Assembly (NCBI RefSeq): GCF_001894785.1 | Contig: NZ_BCWW01000001.1 | Location: 558,001-622,000, forward strand | Direction of reading: 5' to 3' | Source: Rhodococcoides fascians NBRC 12155 = LMG 3623 | GTDB lineage: Bacteria; Actinomycetota; Actinomycetes; Mycobacteriales; Mycobacteriaceae | Length of the DNA stretch: 64,000 nt | Part shown: piece by piece, positions 16,721-24,336 of the stretch | Layout of the letters: the number at the start of each line of letters is the position of its first letter | How positions within the stretch are numbered: position 1 is the first letter of the stretch | The notes under the pieces: generated by a model | What the model was told of the DNA's origin: nothing | Seen by the model: the letters and a program-made list of their open reading frames with translations, nothing else | The model's database searches: none | Translations under genes and position numbers: made by a program

Positions 16721-17608
16721 ATGGCCGGTCGACGTGACGAGGGTGGATATCTCACCGCACGGGTAGTCCAATCGAAACGATTGTCACCGTCGCTGATTCG
16801 CGTCGTGTTCGATGCTTCCGCTGCACGCGGGTTCGAGTCGAGCGGAGTGCCCGACGAAATCGTGCACCTGTACTTTCCGGCCGACGGAGAGGACGTACCG
16901 CCCGAGATGACCCGACGCGACGGCGTTCTCGCGCACCATGACGACGTGGTTCGTGAATGCCGCAACTACACCGTCCGGTGCTGGGACGAGAACCGGATCA
17001 CGATCGACTTCGTGGACCACGTCGGCGGCGTGGCCGCGGACTGGGCTCGCTCGGCCGAGCCGGGTACGGCGCTGGGGATGTGGGGAACACGGTCGTGGTA
17101 CGAGCCGCCCGCCGACACGGAGTGGATGTTGTTGATCGCCGATCTACCGGGGCTACCCGCTCTGTGCCGTGCGCTCGAGCAGCTGCCTGCCGAACTGCGC
17201 GCGCATGCGATCGTCGAGGTGGCTCACGACGACGACGTGTTAGACGTTCGATCGGCGGCCTCGGTGACGATGGACTGGAGGGTGGCCGGAAACGGGCGCG
17301 CACCATCGCAACTCGACGATGCTGTGCGCACGTTCCGAGTTCCGGCAGGAAACGGGTACGTCTGGTTCGGCGGGGAGGCGTCGGCGGGTAGAGGCGTACG
17401 TAAGTACTTCCGCTGTGAGGTCGGCTTCCCTGCTAGCCGCATGGCCATCGTCGGCTACTGGCGAGACGACAAGGAAGCATGGATCGAACGCTATGAGAGA
17501 GTGGCCGATTCACTGATCGACGACTACGAGCGCATCGCGTCCGCTGGCATGGGTGAGGCCGAGGCCGAGATCCACTGGGACGAGATTCTCGAGCGCGCCG
17601 GACTGTGA
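16721..17608 (+). CDS. Siderophore-interacting protein (ferric-siderophore reductase)
   Basis: A 295-residue cytoplasmic flavoprotein of the SIP/ViuB family, which reduces ferric siderophores with NAD(P)H to release Fe2+. It shows RNYTVRCWDENRITIDFV (the FAD-binding region), GTRSWYEPP, and the C-terminal family marks WFGGEASAGRGVRKYFR and IVGYWRDDKEAWIERY. It begins 10 bases after the siderophore-binding lipoprotein and shares its promoter and iron box. Together they give capture and intracellular release, but not transport across the membrane. Confidence 0.9.
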   Translation: MAGRRDEGGYLTARVVQSKRLSPSLIRVVFDASAARGFESSGVPDEIVHLYFPADGEDVPPEMTRRDGVLAHHDDVVRECRNYTVRCWDENRITIDFVDHVGGVAADWARSAEPGTALGMWGTRSWYEPPADTEWMLLIADLPGLPALCRALEQLPAELRAHAIVEVAHDDDVLDVRSAASVTMDWRVAGNGRAPSQLDDAVRTFRVPAGNGYVWFGGEASAGRGVRKYFRCEVGFPASRMAIVGYWRDDKEAWIERYERVADSLIDDYERIASAGMGEAEAEIHWDEILERAGL

Positions 17609-17646
17609 CTCAGGGACTCGTCGGACGAGCATTCACCGTCGCGTGA

Positions 17647-19194
17647 TCACAGAACTGCGTCGGCCGATTCCTTGGCCACGTAGGCGTCACGCAGGTCGCG
17701 CTTGAGGATTTTGCCTGCCCCACTCATGGGGAGAGCGGTGACGAACTCGATGGTGCGCGGAGTCTTGTACCCGGCAACGTAGCTGCGGGTGTGCTCGCGC
17801 AGTTCGGCGGTAGTGGGTGAGAGCCCCTCGGCCAGAACGACACACGCATGTACGCGCTCGCCCCACTCCTCGTCGGGCACACCGATCACAGCGCAGGCCA
17901 ACACTGCGGGATGCAGGCTCAACGCGCTTTCCACCTCGGCGCTGTAGACGTTCTCTCCGCCGGTGATGATCATGTCCTTGAGACGATCGACGACGAACAG
18001 GAAGCCGTCGGAGTCGAGGTAGCCGACGTCGCCGGTGTGCATCCATCCGTCACGAACGGCAGCTGCAGTCTCTTCCGGCTTGTTCCAGTAACCCAGCATC
18101 ACGTGTCCACCGCGGACACAGATTTCGCCGACCGCGCCTGTGGGCATCTGCTCGTTGTCGGGTCCGAGAATCTGGATCTCGGAGTGCGGGGCCGCACGTC
18201 CGGCCGAGCCGATGCGTTTGCCCACATGGTGTTCGGGCCACAGCAGCGACGCGACCGGCGCAAGTTCCGTCATGCCGTAGGCCTGCGTGAGGCGGGCCTG
18301 TGGAAGCCTGGCGAGGGTCCGCTCGAGAACACCGGCGGAGATGGGGGATCCTCCGTAGAGCACACGGCTCAGTGACGAGGTGTCGAACTCGCTCAACGTG
18401 GGGTGGTCGACGAGCAGCTGAATCATGGTGGGAACCAGCAACACATCGGTGACGGAGTGCTGTGCGATCGCGCCCAGTACCGCTGTCGGTTCGAAGAACG
18501 GAACCATGACATGGGTGCCACCGAGCATGACCTGCCCTACCCATGCAGCCAGATCGGCGAGGTGGAACATCGGTGCGGCGTGGAGCAGTACCGACGCATC
18601 GTCGAGCAGCTGTCCGGTGGCCACCGTCCCCAGGCCGGACGTCACCAGATTCGCGTGGGAGAGCATGACGCCCTTGGGGAATCCGGTGGTGCCGCCGGTG
18701 TAGAAGAGGCCGGCCAGGGCGTCGCCGCTGCGTCGTACATCGGGGACGGGATCGTGGGATGCCACCAGGTCCTCGTACGAGACCATGCCGTCGGGGGTGG
18801 AACCGTCCCCGCAGTAGACGACGGTCGCCAAGTCGGGACACGACGCGCGTAGAGCCGGAACCATTGCGCCGAAGGTGTCGTCGACGATCAGAACCTTGGT
18901 CCGAGAGTCGTTGAGTGCATACGCAACTTCGACGGGTGACCACCGAATGTTGACGGGATTGAGCACGGCATCGGCCCACGGGACCGCAAGCAGGTACTCG
19001 GAGTAGCGGTCACTGTTGAACGCCAGCATTGCCACTCGATCGCCGCTCTGGACTCCGACGGAATGCAGACCGGCCGCGAACCTCGCCACACGATCGATCT
19101 GTTCCGAGAAGGTGCGCACGCGATCGCCGAACACCGTTGCAGCGCGATCTGGCGTGGTGACTGCGGAGCGATGGAGGCCTTGAGTGAGATACAT
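17647..19194 (-). CDS. Acyl-CoA synthetase (FadD-like, AMP-forming)
   Basis: A 515-residue ANL-superfamily ligase that activates a carboxylic acid as acyl-AMP and then acyl-CoA. The P-loop-like A3 motif YTGGTTGFPKGVMLSH, the A5 motif TQAYGMTELAP, the A7/A8 region HTGDVGYLDSDGFLFVVDR and DMIITGGENVYSAEVE are all intact, and the C-terminal lysine lies in SGAGKILKRDLRD. The ATG at 19194 gives the usual medium/long-chain FadD start. It is preceded by its own 134-base gap with a palindrome that is also found before the acyl-CoA dehydrogenase. It supplies acyl-CoA to the beta-oxidation genes upstream. The chain type is not determinable. Confidence 0.88.
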   Translation of the reverse strand: MYLTQGLHRSAVTTPDRAATVFGDRVRTFSEQIDRVARFAAGLHSVGVQSGDRVAMLAFNSDRYSEYLLAVPWADAVLNPVNIRWSPVEVAYALNDSRTKVLIVDDTFGAMVPALRASCPDLATVVYCGDGSTPDGMVSYEDLVASHDPVPDVRRSGDALAGLFYTGGTTGFPKGVMLSHANLVTSGLGTVATGQLLDDASVLLHAAPMFHLADLAAWVGQVMLGGTHVMVPFFEPTAVLGAIAQHSVTDVLLVPTMIQLLVDHPTLSEFDTSSLSRVLYGGSPISAGVLERTLARLPQARLTQAYGMTELAPVASLLWPEHHVGKRIGSAGRAAPHSEIQILGPDNEQMPTGAVGEICVRGGHVMLGYWNKPEETAAAVRDGWMHTGDVGYLDSDGFLFVVDRLKDMIITGGENVYSAEVESALSLHPAVLACAVIGVPDEEWGERVHACVVLAEGLSPTTAELREHTRSYVAGYKTPRTIEFVTALPMSGAGKILKRDLRDAYVAKESADAVL

Positions 19195-19257
19195 GGCGAG
19201 GTCCCTTGTGCGAGAGGGGGCGCGGTACGCCCGAGTGAATACGGCCACAGTTCCACC

Positions 19258-19278
19258 TTGTTGGCGTGGTGTCAATAG
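19258..19278. promoter_or_regulatory. TTGTTGGC-type palindrome upstream of fadD
   Basis: TTGTTGGC (19258-19265), five bases, then GTCAATAG (19271-19278). It lies 64 bases ahead of the acyl-CoA synthetase start. A near-identical element precedes the acyl-CoA dehydrogenase at 23371-23393, so it is probably a shared operator, most likely for the TetR encoded just beside it. Confidence 0.6.
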
Positions 19279-19328
19279 CGAAGTCGTGGGTGATGGACGG
19301 GATGTGAACCGTGAAAAGGATTGCCCAG

Positions 19329-19958
19329 CTACCGTTCTGGGGCGTTGTCGAGAGAGCGTGCGGTGGAGAGAACGGTGACGAGCACGTCTGTCAGAAGTGT
19401 TTCCACCTGGTCCCGGGTCAGCGTGCCGCGCACCAGCCACTCGCGACCTGCCGCCTTCACCATGCCGCCGAACGCCCGCACTGCCGACGTTGCGATGCGT
19501 CTGTCGCCGCGGTGTGTCTCGAAAGCCGTTGCGTCCAAGACGCGCTCGGCGGCAAGGTCGTCCGCCTCGTCCAGAATCTGCGCCACCTGTTCGTCCACGC
19601 CCGAGCCGCTCGCCACCGACACCCACGCCGTTCCGTGTGCCTCGATGACGCCCACCAGCCAGTGCACACTCCCGCGAGCCCTCTCCTCGACCGAGCCCGT
19701 GGGCAAGTGCACGTCCTCGATCGGCGGCACGGTGACCAGGAAACGAACACACTCGAGGTACAGATCCCGTTTGCTGCCGATGTAGTGATGAATGAGCCCG
19801 CGTGCAACACCCGCAGCCGCAGCCACGTCGGCCATGGAGACCTCGGCGTACGGCTTGTCGCCGAACAAGCGAACGGCGGCGGCCAGGATCTGGGTCCGTC
19901 GCTCGTCCGGTTCCAGTCGATTCCACTTGGGTGTGCTTGCAGCCGGCATGGTTGTCAT
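19329..19958 (-). CDS. TetR/AcrR family regulator of the beta-oxidation cluster
   Basis: A 209-residue TetR-type regulator. The N-terminal part RRTQILAAAVRLFGDKPYAE and the recognition region GVARGLIHHYIGSKRDLYLE are classical. Several starts are possible; the ATG at 19958 gives a compact protein (MTTMPAASTPKWNRL), with a second ATG three codons later. It sits between the FadB-type gene (28 bases upstream) and the acyl-CoA synthetase (134 bases downstream), all on the same strand. Two copies of a TTGTTGGC-type palindrome flank the cluster promoters. An acyl-CoA effector is the natural guess. Confidence 0.85.
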   Translation of the reverse strand: MTTMPAASTPKWNRLEPDERRTQILAAAVRLFGDKPYAEVSMADVAAAAGVARGLIHHYIGSKRDLYLECVRFLVTVPPIEDVHLPTGSVEERARGSVHWLVGVIEAHGTAWVSVASGSGVDEQVAQILDEADDLAAERVLDATAFETHRGDRRIATSAVRAFGGMVKAAGREWLVRGTLTRDQVETLLTDVLVTVLSTARSLDNAPER

Positions 19959-19986
19959 GATCGCACCGAACCGAGCGAGCGCGATC

Positions 19987-22161
19987 TCAGAGGTACCGCT
20001 CGGTGCGCGCTCGCAGCGATGCCGGTACGACGAACCTGTCGCCGTATCGCGCCCGCAACTCGTCGGCTCGGTGCACGAATCCCGGGAGACCGCCGTCGAA
20101 CTGATTGACGAACTGCAGCACACCGCCGGTCCAGGCAGGGAAGCCGATACCCAGAATGGAACCGATATTGGCGTCGGCGACGGTTCGGAGAACGCCCTCG
20201 TCGAGGCATGCGACCGAATCCAGCGATTGGGCGACGAGCATGCGATCCATCATGTCCTCGAACGGAATTCCGTGATCAGGGCGGTGGTAGTGCTCCACCA
20301 GGCCCGGCCAGAGCCTGACCTTGCTGCCGTCCTCGGCGTACTCGTAGAACCCGCGCCCCGCCTTGCGGCCCGGACGGTCGAACTCGTCGACGAGGCGATC
20401 GACCAGGGCGTACGAATTCGAGACGATCCAGGGGCGACCGTCGGCGCGAGCGGCCTCGGCCATGCCCTCGCGGATGTGCCGCGACAGGGTCAACGAAATC
20501 TCGTCCATCAGAGCCAGTGCGCCGGACGGGTAGCCGGCCTGGAGTGCGGCCTGCTCGACGGTGGCCGGATGCACGCCCTCCGCGACCAGCGAGATCGCCT
20601 CGTCCATGAATCGGCCGATGACGCGGGTGGTGAAGAAGCCGTGACTGTCGCCGACGACGATGGGTGTCTTGCCGATCAGGCGGACGAAGTCGAATGCGCG
20701 GGCAAGAGCGGAATCACTGGTGTGTTCTCCCACCACTATCTCCACCAACGGCATCTTGTCGACGGGGGAGAAGAAGTGCGTGCCGATGAAGTCGCCGGTC
20801 CGCGAAACAGACTGCGAGAGTGCGGTGATGGGGAGGGTGGAGGTGTTCGAGCACAGCAGCGCGTCGGCGGTCAGGTACTTGTCGACGTCCTCGAAAGCAC
20901 CCTGCTTGACGGCGGGATCCTCGAACACTGCCTCGACGACCAGGTCGCAACCCTCGGCGTCCGCCGCGTCGGAGCTGGGGGTGATGAGCGCGAGCACCGC
21001 ATCGGCATCGACCTGGCTTGCGCGGCCTTTCGCGACAGCTTTACCGAGAACCGAACGTGCATGACTCTTCCCGCGCTCGGCGGATTCGATCGAGACATCA
21101 CGGAGGATCACCGGAACCCCGGCCGAGGCGACGACGTAGGCGATGGCGGCACCCATCATTCCGGCCCCGATCACCAGCACTTTCTCGGGAACTCGATGTG
21201 GTTCGGCCGGAGGGCGGGAAGCGCCTTTGGTGATGGAGCCGAGATCGAAGAACATCGACTGGATCAGGTTGCCCGAGATCGGCCCGCAGGCGAGCGACGT
21301 GCAGTAGCGGGTTTCGACGAGCGAGGCGGCGTCGAAGTCGAGTACCGATCCTTCCACTGCCGCGGCAACCACTGCGATGGGGGCAGGCATCGGCGCGCCC
21401 TTGACCTGTTTACGCACTGTTGCCGTGAGTGCCGGCAGCTGCGCGGCCACAGCCGGTGCTGACGCCGTACCGCCGAGGATCGTGAATCCCGCCCTGTCCC
21501 AGGGCTGGAGGGCCCCGGGATTGGCGGTGATCCATGAACGTGCCTGCGCCATCATCTGCTCGTGGGTGTCGACGACCTCGTCGATGAGTCCGAGTTCGAG
21601 GGCCTGCGCCGGCCGATATCGCTGGCCCTGGCCCACCACCTGTGTCAGAGCCTTGACGATGCCGAACATCCGAACCGTTCGGGTGACGCCACCGGCCCCG
21701 GGCAGCAACCCGAGGGTCACCTCGGGCAGCCCGAAGCGAGCCTTGCTGTTGTTCAGCGCAATTCGATGGTGGCAGGCCAGGGCGATCTCGAAGCCGCCGC
21801 CGAGTGCGGTGCCGCCCAGTGCGGCCACGACCGGCTTGCCGAGCGTCTCGAGCCGCCGAAACTTGTCCTTCGTGAAATCGAGCGCACCTGCGATGGCTGC
21901 ATGGTCGGACGGACCGGCGTCGCGCAGCAATTCCAGGTCGCCGCCGGAGAAGAACGAATCCTTGCCCGACGTGACGATGATGCCGTCGAACGCATCGAGG
22001 TTGGTCTCGAGCCAGTCGACGGTGCGCTCGAGCGATTCACCGAATGCCGCGTTCATGGTGTTCGTGGAATGCGCAGGATCGTCGATCGTCAGCACGACGA
22101 TACGGTCTAAGCCGATCTCGCCGGTGATGGTGGAAGTGTGCAGTGCGGCTGGGCTGTTCAT
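19987..22161 (-). CDS. FadB-type enoyl-CoA hydratase / 3-hydroxyacyl-CoA dehydrogenase
   Basis: A 724-residue bifunctional beta-oxidation enzyme. The N-terminal crotonase half has SGGDLELL, GGTALGGGFEIALACHHRIA and the catalytic-glutamate region FGLPEVTLGLLPGAGG. The second half starts at VLVIGAGMMGAAIAYV (NAD binding) and contains SNTSTLPITALS, GTHFFSPVDKMPLVEIV and the SHGFFTTRV motif, ending with the tandem 3-hydroxyacyl-CoA dehydrogenase C-domains. The length is normal for FadB/FadJ. It lies 24 bases after the acyl-CoA dehydrogenase and 28 before the TetR gene. A thiolase is missing from the cluster, so the last step of the cycle must be encoded elsewhere. Confidence 0.92.
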   Translation of the reverse strand: MNSPAALHTSTITGEIGLDRIVVLTIDDPAHSTNTMNAAFGESLERTVDWLETNLDAFDGIIVTSGKDSFFSGGDLELLRDAGPSDHAAIAGALDFTKDKFRRLETLGKPVVAALGGTALGGGFEIALACHHRIALNNSKARFGLPEVTLGLLPGAGGVTRTVRMFGIVKALTQVVGQGQRYRPAQALELGLIDEVVDTHEQMMAQARSWITANPGALQPWDRAGFTILGGTASAPAVAAQLPALTATVRKQVKGAPMPAPIAVVAAAVEGSVLDFDAASLVETRYCTSLACGPISGNLIQSMFFDLGSITKGASRPPAEPHRVPEKVLVIGAGMMGAAIAYVVASAGVPVILRDVSIESAERGKSHARSVLGKAVAKGRASQVDADAVLALITPSSDAADAEGCDLVVEAVFEDPAVKQGAFEDVDKYLTADALLCSNTSTLPITALSQSVSRTGDFIGTHFFSPVDKMPLVEIVVGEHTSDSALARAFDFVRLIGKTPIVVGDSHGFFTTRVIGRFMDEAISLVAEGVHPATVEQAALQAGYPSGALALMDEISLTLSRHIREGMAEAARADGRPWIVSNSYALVDRLVDEFDRPGRKAGRGFYEYAEDGSKVRLWPGLVEHYHRPDHGIPFEDMMDRMLVAQSLDSVACLDEGVLRTVADANIGSILGIGFPAWTGGVLQFVNQFDGGLPGFVHRADELRARYGDRFVVPASLRARTERYL

Positions 22162-22185
22162 CGGATCCTCGGGTCGGTGCGGGTT

Positions 22186-23340
22186 CTACAGAGAGCGAGA
22201 GATGAGGTCTTTCATGACTTCGTTGGCACCGGCGTAGATGCGGGCGATGCGACCGTCGACGAACATGCGGGCGATGGGGTATTCCTCCATGTAGCCGTAG
22301 CCGCCGAAGAGTTGCAGGCAGCGGTCGACCACCTCGAATTGCCGATCGGTGGTCCAGTACTTGACCATCGCGGCCGTCGTCACGTCCAGTGAACCCGAAA
22401 TATGTTGGGCCACTGCGTCGTCGACGAAGGTGCGGACGACGCGTCCGATGGTGGCGCATTCGGCGAGCTCGAACTTGGTGTTCTGCAGGTCGAACAGTGT
22501 CTTGCCGAACGCGTTTCGTGTCTTGGTGTAGTCGACGGTCTGCTGGACGGCGGCCTCGATCATCGCGGCCGCAGCGATACCGCAGATCAGCCGTTCCTGG
22601 GGAAGCTGCTGCATCAACTGCGCGAAGCCGCGACCTTCTTCACCCAGGAGGTTGGCAGCCGGAATACGTAGACCGTCGAAGCTGAGTTCTGCTGTGTCCT
22701 GGCCTTTCTGGCCGATCTTGTGCAGTACCCGGCCGCGGTGGAAGCCTTCGGTGTCGTCGGAGACCTCGGCCACGAGCAGCGATAGCCCACGGGCTCCGGC
22801 GGCCGGATCGGTCTTGGCGGCGATGATGATCAGATCGCAGTGAGCTCCGTTGGAGATGAACGTCTTTCCGCCCGTGACCACGTATTCGTCCCCGTCGCGC
22901 ACCGCGCGGGTGGTGATGCCCTGGAGGTCGGATCCGGTGCCCGGTTCGGTCATCGCGATCGCGCCGATCCACTCGCCGGAGCACAGCTTCGGAAGCCAGC
23001 GCTGCTTCTTCTCCTCGGGCGCGTACGCAAGGATGTAATGCGGAACAATGCCGCTGTGCACACCCAACTGCATGGCCGAGTCGCCTGCGCGGACCTGCTC
23101 CTCGAACAGCACCGCCTCGTGGCGGAAGTCGCCGCCGCCTCCGCCGTACCGCTGGGGTATCGACATTCCCAGGAGTCCATGGTTGCCCGCACTCCGGTAG
23201 ACCTCGCGGCTGGGGCGTCCGGCCGTCGCGAATTCCTCGCGGTGCGGCGCGACCTCCTTCTCGAAGAAGCTGCGGGCGAGCTGTCGGACGTCGGCGAGCT
23301 CGGTGGTGACGTCGTCGGTGCGGTCTGCGAGTGCAGTCAT
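22186..23340 (-). CDS. Acyl-CoA dehydrogenase
   Basis: A 384-residue FAD-dependent acyl-CoA dehydrogenase, the first oxidation step of beta-oxidation. Signatures include GAIAMTEPGTGSDLQGITT (flavin and substrate binding) and, near the C-terminus, QLFGGYGYMEEYPIARMFVD followed by RIYAGANEVMKDLI, where the usual catalytic glutamate lies in the GAxE phrase. The ATG at 23340 follows an AGGA ribosome site. It starts the fadE-fadB-TetR-fadD run, with a palindrome in its 106-base upstream gap. The chain-length preference is unknown. Confidence 0.92.
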   Translation of the reverse strand: MTALADRTDDVTTELADVRQLARSFFEKEVAPHREEFATAGRPSREVYRSAGNHGLLGMSIPQRYGGGGGDFRHEAVLFEEQVRAGDSAMQLGVHSGIVPHYILAYAPEEKKQRWLPKLCSGEWIGAIAMTEPGTGSDLQGITTRAVRDGDEYVVTGGKTFISNGAHCDLIIIAAKTDPAAGARGLSLLVAEVSDDTEGFHRGRVLHKIGQKGQDTAELSFDGLRIPAANLLGEEGRGFAQLMQQLPQERLICGIAAAAMIEAAVQQTVDYTKTRNAFGKTLFDLQNTKFELAECATIGRVVRTFVDDAVAQHISGSLDVTTAAMVKYWTTDRQFEVVDRCLQLFGGYGYMEEYPIARMFVDGRIARIYAGANEVMKDLISRSL

Positions 23341-23370
23341 GGAGGGTCCTCGGGTCGGAGCGTACGACGC

Positions 23371-23393
23371 GTTGTTGGCGCTTTGCCAATAAC
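23371..23393. promoter_or_regulatory. TTGTTGGC-N5-GCCAATAA operator upstream of the acyl-CoA dehydrogenase
   Basis: GTTGTTGGC (23371-23379), five bases, then GCCAATAAC (23385-23393); the arms match at 8 of 9 positions. It lies 30 bases ahead of the acyl-CoA dehydrogenase start. Together with the copy at 19258-19278 it marks both transcription units of the beta-oxidation cluster, which suggests one repressor for both. Confidence 0.65.
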
Positions 23394-23446
23394 GATGCAC
23401 CGACGTGGCCACGGATGTCAACCATGTGCTGTGGCGGGTGAGTTCT

Positions 23447-24145
23447 CTAGCTGTCCGCGGAGCGGAGTAGCGCTACGTCCGAGACGAGGCGGATGTGCTC
23501 GGCCATCGCGCGTCCGGCCTCGATCGAATTCTGTTGTCGCACAGCGTCGGCGATGCGGCGGTGGTGTTCCAATGAAGTCTGCGGACGGTTCGACTGCGAC
23601 AATGATTCGATTCGAGTTTCGCGGATCAGGCCGGCGATTTCGCCCATGAGGCGGGCGAGTAGCGGCGAGTGTGCGGCCTCGGTGATGGCGTGATGGAACA
23701 GCTCGTCGCCGGAGTCGCCGCGATTTCCGTCGGTGATCTCCGAGGCCATCACCGACAGGGCGTGGTCGATCGCCGCCATTTCGGCGTCGCTGCGGCGGAT
23801 TGCGGCGAGCTCGGCGAGTTTGACCTCGAGTGCCTCACGGGCTTCGATCACCTCGGGCAGGCGATCGGCGTGCTCGCGCAGGGCGCGAATGGCCATGTCC
23901 CCCACGGGCCGTCGCACGAGTACCGCTCCGTCGCCGTGGCGCACGGCCAGTATGCCCTGTACTTCGAGTGCGACGAGGGCCTGACTCAGTGAGGCTCTGC
24001 TGACGCCGAGGTGACCCGCCAGTTCACGCTCGGGCGGGAGTCGATCGCCGGGCTTCATGTCGCGATCGGCGATGTGTTTGCACAGCTGCTCCACGATGAC
24101 CTCGTACAGCCGTGGTCGGGTCACCGGGCGAATTTGCTCAGCCAC
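23447..24145 (-). CDS. GntR/FadR-family regulator (FCD type)
   Basis: A 232-residue regulator with an N-terminal winged helix (KPGDRLPPERELAGHLGVSR, then ASLSQALVALEVQGIL) and a C-terminal helical FCD ligand domain with metal-type histidines in ELFHHAITEAAHSPLL and LEHHRRIADAV. The GTG start at 24145 gives MAEQIRPV. It is divergent from the MatC-type carrier gene across 191 bases and lies 106 bases from the acyl-CoA dehydrogenase on its own strand. Repeated boxes upstream of both the carrier and the CoA-transferase make control of the dicarboxylate genes the best guess, in the manner of MatR. Confidence 0.85.
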   Translation of the reverse strand: MAEQIRPVTRPRLYEVIVEQLCKHIADRDMKPGDRLPPERELAGHLGVSRASLSQALVALEVQGILAVRHGDGAVLVRRPVGDMAIRALREHADRLPEVIEAREALEVKLAELAAIRRSDAEMAAIDHALSVMASEITDGNRGDSGDELFHHAITEAAHSPLLARLMGEIAGLIRETRIESLSQSNRPQTSLEHHRRIADAVRQQNSIEAGRAMAEHIRLVSDVALLRSADS

Positions 24146-24257
24146 TGTGTCACTCGCTCTCTGCTCCTCTGGACCCCCACCTTAACCGTCGGTAGGCAGT
24201 GGCCCGGGTCATAGCAACTGTTGACAAGTGATCCACTTCACTGGTTCAGTCTGTAAA

Positions 24258-24283
24258 GACTCAGTGGCTAGTCCAATTGGCCA
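24258..24283. promoter_or_regulatory. Shared box A upstream of the MatC-like carrier
   Basis: The element starts GACTCAGTGGC, continues TAGTCCAATTGGCCA, and lies 53 bases ahead of the carrier gene. The inner part CCAATTGG is self-complementary. Its reverse-oriented relative lies ahead of the CoA-transferase at 25762-25793, sharing GACTCAGTGGC and TAG-CCAATT. It is probably the operator of the divergent GntR regulator. Confidence 0.6.
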
Positions 24284-24336
24284 CGGAACCCGAGCGCCCG
24301 CTCGGGGGACAACCTCAGACGAACCGGAGACCTTCG

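Noticed and set aside
17617..17629. Palindrome CTCGTCGGACGAG between the SIP and fadD genes as a terminator
   Set aside because: The loop would be a single base, so a hairpin is not credible as drawn; left unassigned.
19792..21462. Plus-strand open frame of 556 codons opposite the FadB-type gene
   Set aside because: It mirrors the codon bias of the real minus-strand gene and has no family resemblance.
24221..24260. Sigma-A promoter with TTGACA before the MatC-like carrier
   Set aside because: TTGACA is present at 24221-24226, but no TATAAT-like hexamer lies 16-18 bases downstream.
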